Assembly (NCBI GenBank): GCA_963731745.1
Contig: CAVSWT010000010.1
Span: forward strand, 248,001-312,000
Length of the DNA stretch: 64,000 bases
Origin: CAVSWT01 sp963731745
GTDB lineage: Bacteria > Bacteroidota > Ignavibacteria > Ignavibacteriales > Ignavibacteriaceae
Direction of reading: 5' to 3'
Both the position numbers and the translations under genes were made by a program. The notes under the pieces were generated by a model that saw only the letters and a program-made list of their open reading frames with translations, was not told the origin of the DNA and searched no databases. Shown piece by piece: positions 63,563-64,000 of this stretch (its first letter is position 1; each line of letters begins with the position of its first letter).

Positions 63563-63946
63563 GTCATTTCGACGAACGAAGGAAGGAGAAATCTTTTGCT
63601 ACCATATCAACTAAAATACTCACCTAAATCCTTCCATTCTTTATTCCCACTTTCGACTAACCTATTCTTTTTTTCTCTTCTCCATTTCTTCAATTCTTTT
63701 TCTCTATTTATAGCTAATCGTACATCAGAATATTCTTCATAATAAACTAATTTGTATAAGTTATATCTTTTCGTAAAACCATCCACTAACTTATTTTTGT
63801 GCTCATAAATTCTTCGAATTAAATTGTTAGTCACACCTATCTATACGACTCTATTATTCCAATTAGTTAAAATATATACAAAATATTTTTTATCGCTCAT
63901 AATATTTTAACTTTAAAATTTCTCAGTCGATGACTCCTTCGAAAAG
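63563..63946. mobile_element. Gene-bearing palindromic element: repeat arms flanking a GIY-YIG nuclease gene
   Basis: The left arm 63563-63597 starts GTCATTTCGACGAACGAAGG and ends AGAAATCTTTT. The right arm 63913-63946 ends CTCCTTCGAAAAGG. Together they are the two halves of the repeat seen at 63460, 8831 and 9855, with the GIY-YIG gene placed where the short copies have a loop of about 10-30 bases. The last bases of the right arm have decayed (GAAATGAC expected, GAAAAGGC seen). Naming it a mobile element is inference from this layout. Confidence 0.6.
63607..63900 (-). pseudogene. GIY-YIG endonuclease (UPF0213/YhbQ-like) with in-frame amber codon
   Basis: Reading from ATG 63900 gives MSDKKYFVYILTN, the GIY-type beta strand. 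There follows NNRVV, then TAG (63841-63843), then IGVTNNLIRRIYEHKNKL, with further RYNLYKLVYYEEYSD and REKELKKWRREKK blocks to residue 97. This is a full-length small GIY-YIG protein in which the Tyr of the YIG strand has become a stop codon. TAT or TAC to TAG is a single base change. The downstream 75 residues could start from a GTG at 63834, but lack the catalytic Tyr pair, so the gene is probably dead. The family cleaves DNA or serves mobile elements in some contexts; the flanking repeat arms suggest that here. Confidence 0.82.
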
Positions 63947-63967
63947 GCTAGGCTAAGAATCTACAAG

Positions 63968-64000
63968 AAACAATTTAACAATTAAGCAATTTGACAATTC
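63968..64000. repeat. Short AT-rich tandem motif at the window edge
   Basis: Four degenerate 8-base units of the form RNCAATTN (AACAATTT, AACAATTA, AGCAATTT, GACAATTC). The array may continue beyond the window. Confidence 0.45.

Noticed and set aside
63607..63834. A 75-residue protein starting at the GTG 63834
   Set aside because: The upstream frame from ATG 63900 encodes the missing GIY strand with one stop codon, so this is the tail of a broken gene rather than a complete one.
63460..63946. A CRISPR array
   Set aside because: The repeats are palindromic, few, unevenly spaced and differ in their centres; no regular spacers or cas genes occur.

Overview
The window is AT-rich bacterial chromosome. 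Four secreted proteins end in a type IX secretion (T9SS) sorting domain built around YPNPFNP. There are also two KorAB-type 2-oxoacid:ferredoxin oxidoreductases, an atpDC pair separated from the other ATP synthase genes, a LolCDE-like transporter and weak Shine-Dalgarno signals at many genes. This points to the Bacteroidota/Chlorobiota/Ignavibacteriota group, most likely an Ignavibacteria-like heterotroph. No rRNA gene is present, so this assignment is inference.

Layout. 1-5.6 kb: a partial secreted phospholipase D-like protein and a GH3 glycosidase with a PA14 insert. 5.8-7.6 kb: atpD-atpC. 7.7-13.3 kb: a minus-strand DNA-damage cassette. It has a LexA-type operator, then a DNA polymerase III alpha subunit cut into two genes in permuted order (C-terminal half first), then a DUF72 gene flanked by palindromic repeats, then DinB. 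13.6-23.4 kb: two paralogous korAB pairs around an SRPBCC gene, an AraC regulator and a LamG/P-domain T9SS protein. 23.5-28.1 kb: nrnA, pepA, and a MerR regulator coupled to a DUF6051-like hydrolase. 28.2-31.4 kb: LolCDE-like genes. 31.5-32.1 kb: tRNA-Pro, -Arg, -His, -Glu and a terminator. 32.2-40.8 kb: a cysteine-rich protein of unknown function, an RRM protein, a DUF3160 T9SS protein, a zinc-ribbon membrane peptide, an aminotransferase, crcB-DUF190 and a small orphan gene.

40.8-48.1 kb: arginine operon argC-J-B-D-R-G-H, with its repressor inside the operon and a candidate ARG box upstream. 48.4-55 kb: envelope genes (KdsC-like phosphatase, LD-carboxypeptidase, amidase lipoprotein, IspE, GT9, GT4) and a fosmidomycin-resistance-type MFS exporter. 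55.2-59.4 kb: a TPR histidine kinase and a beta-helix T9SS protein whose sorting domain is frameshifted. 59.5-64 kb: a HipA-like kinase/DUF3037 pair, an Ig-like lipoprotein, a second GT9, and a GIY-YIG nuclease pseudogene lying between the two arms of a palindromic repeat.

Most notable are: (i) the apparent GIY-YIG-associated palindromic element, which occurs once with the gene inside and three times as short gene-less copies; (ii) the split, order-swapped DnaE behind an SOS operator; (iii) the HipA-like/DUF3037 pair; and (iv) the frameshifted T9SS sorting domain.
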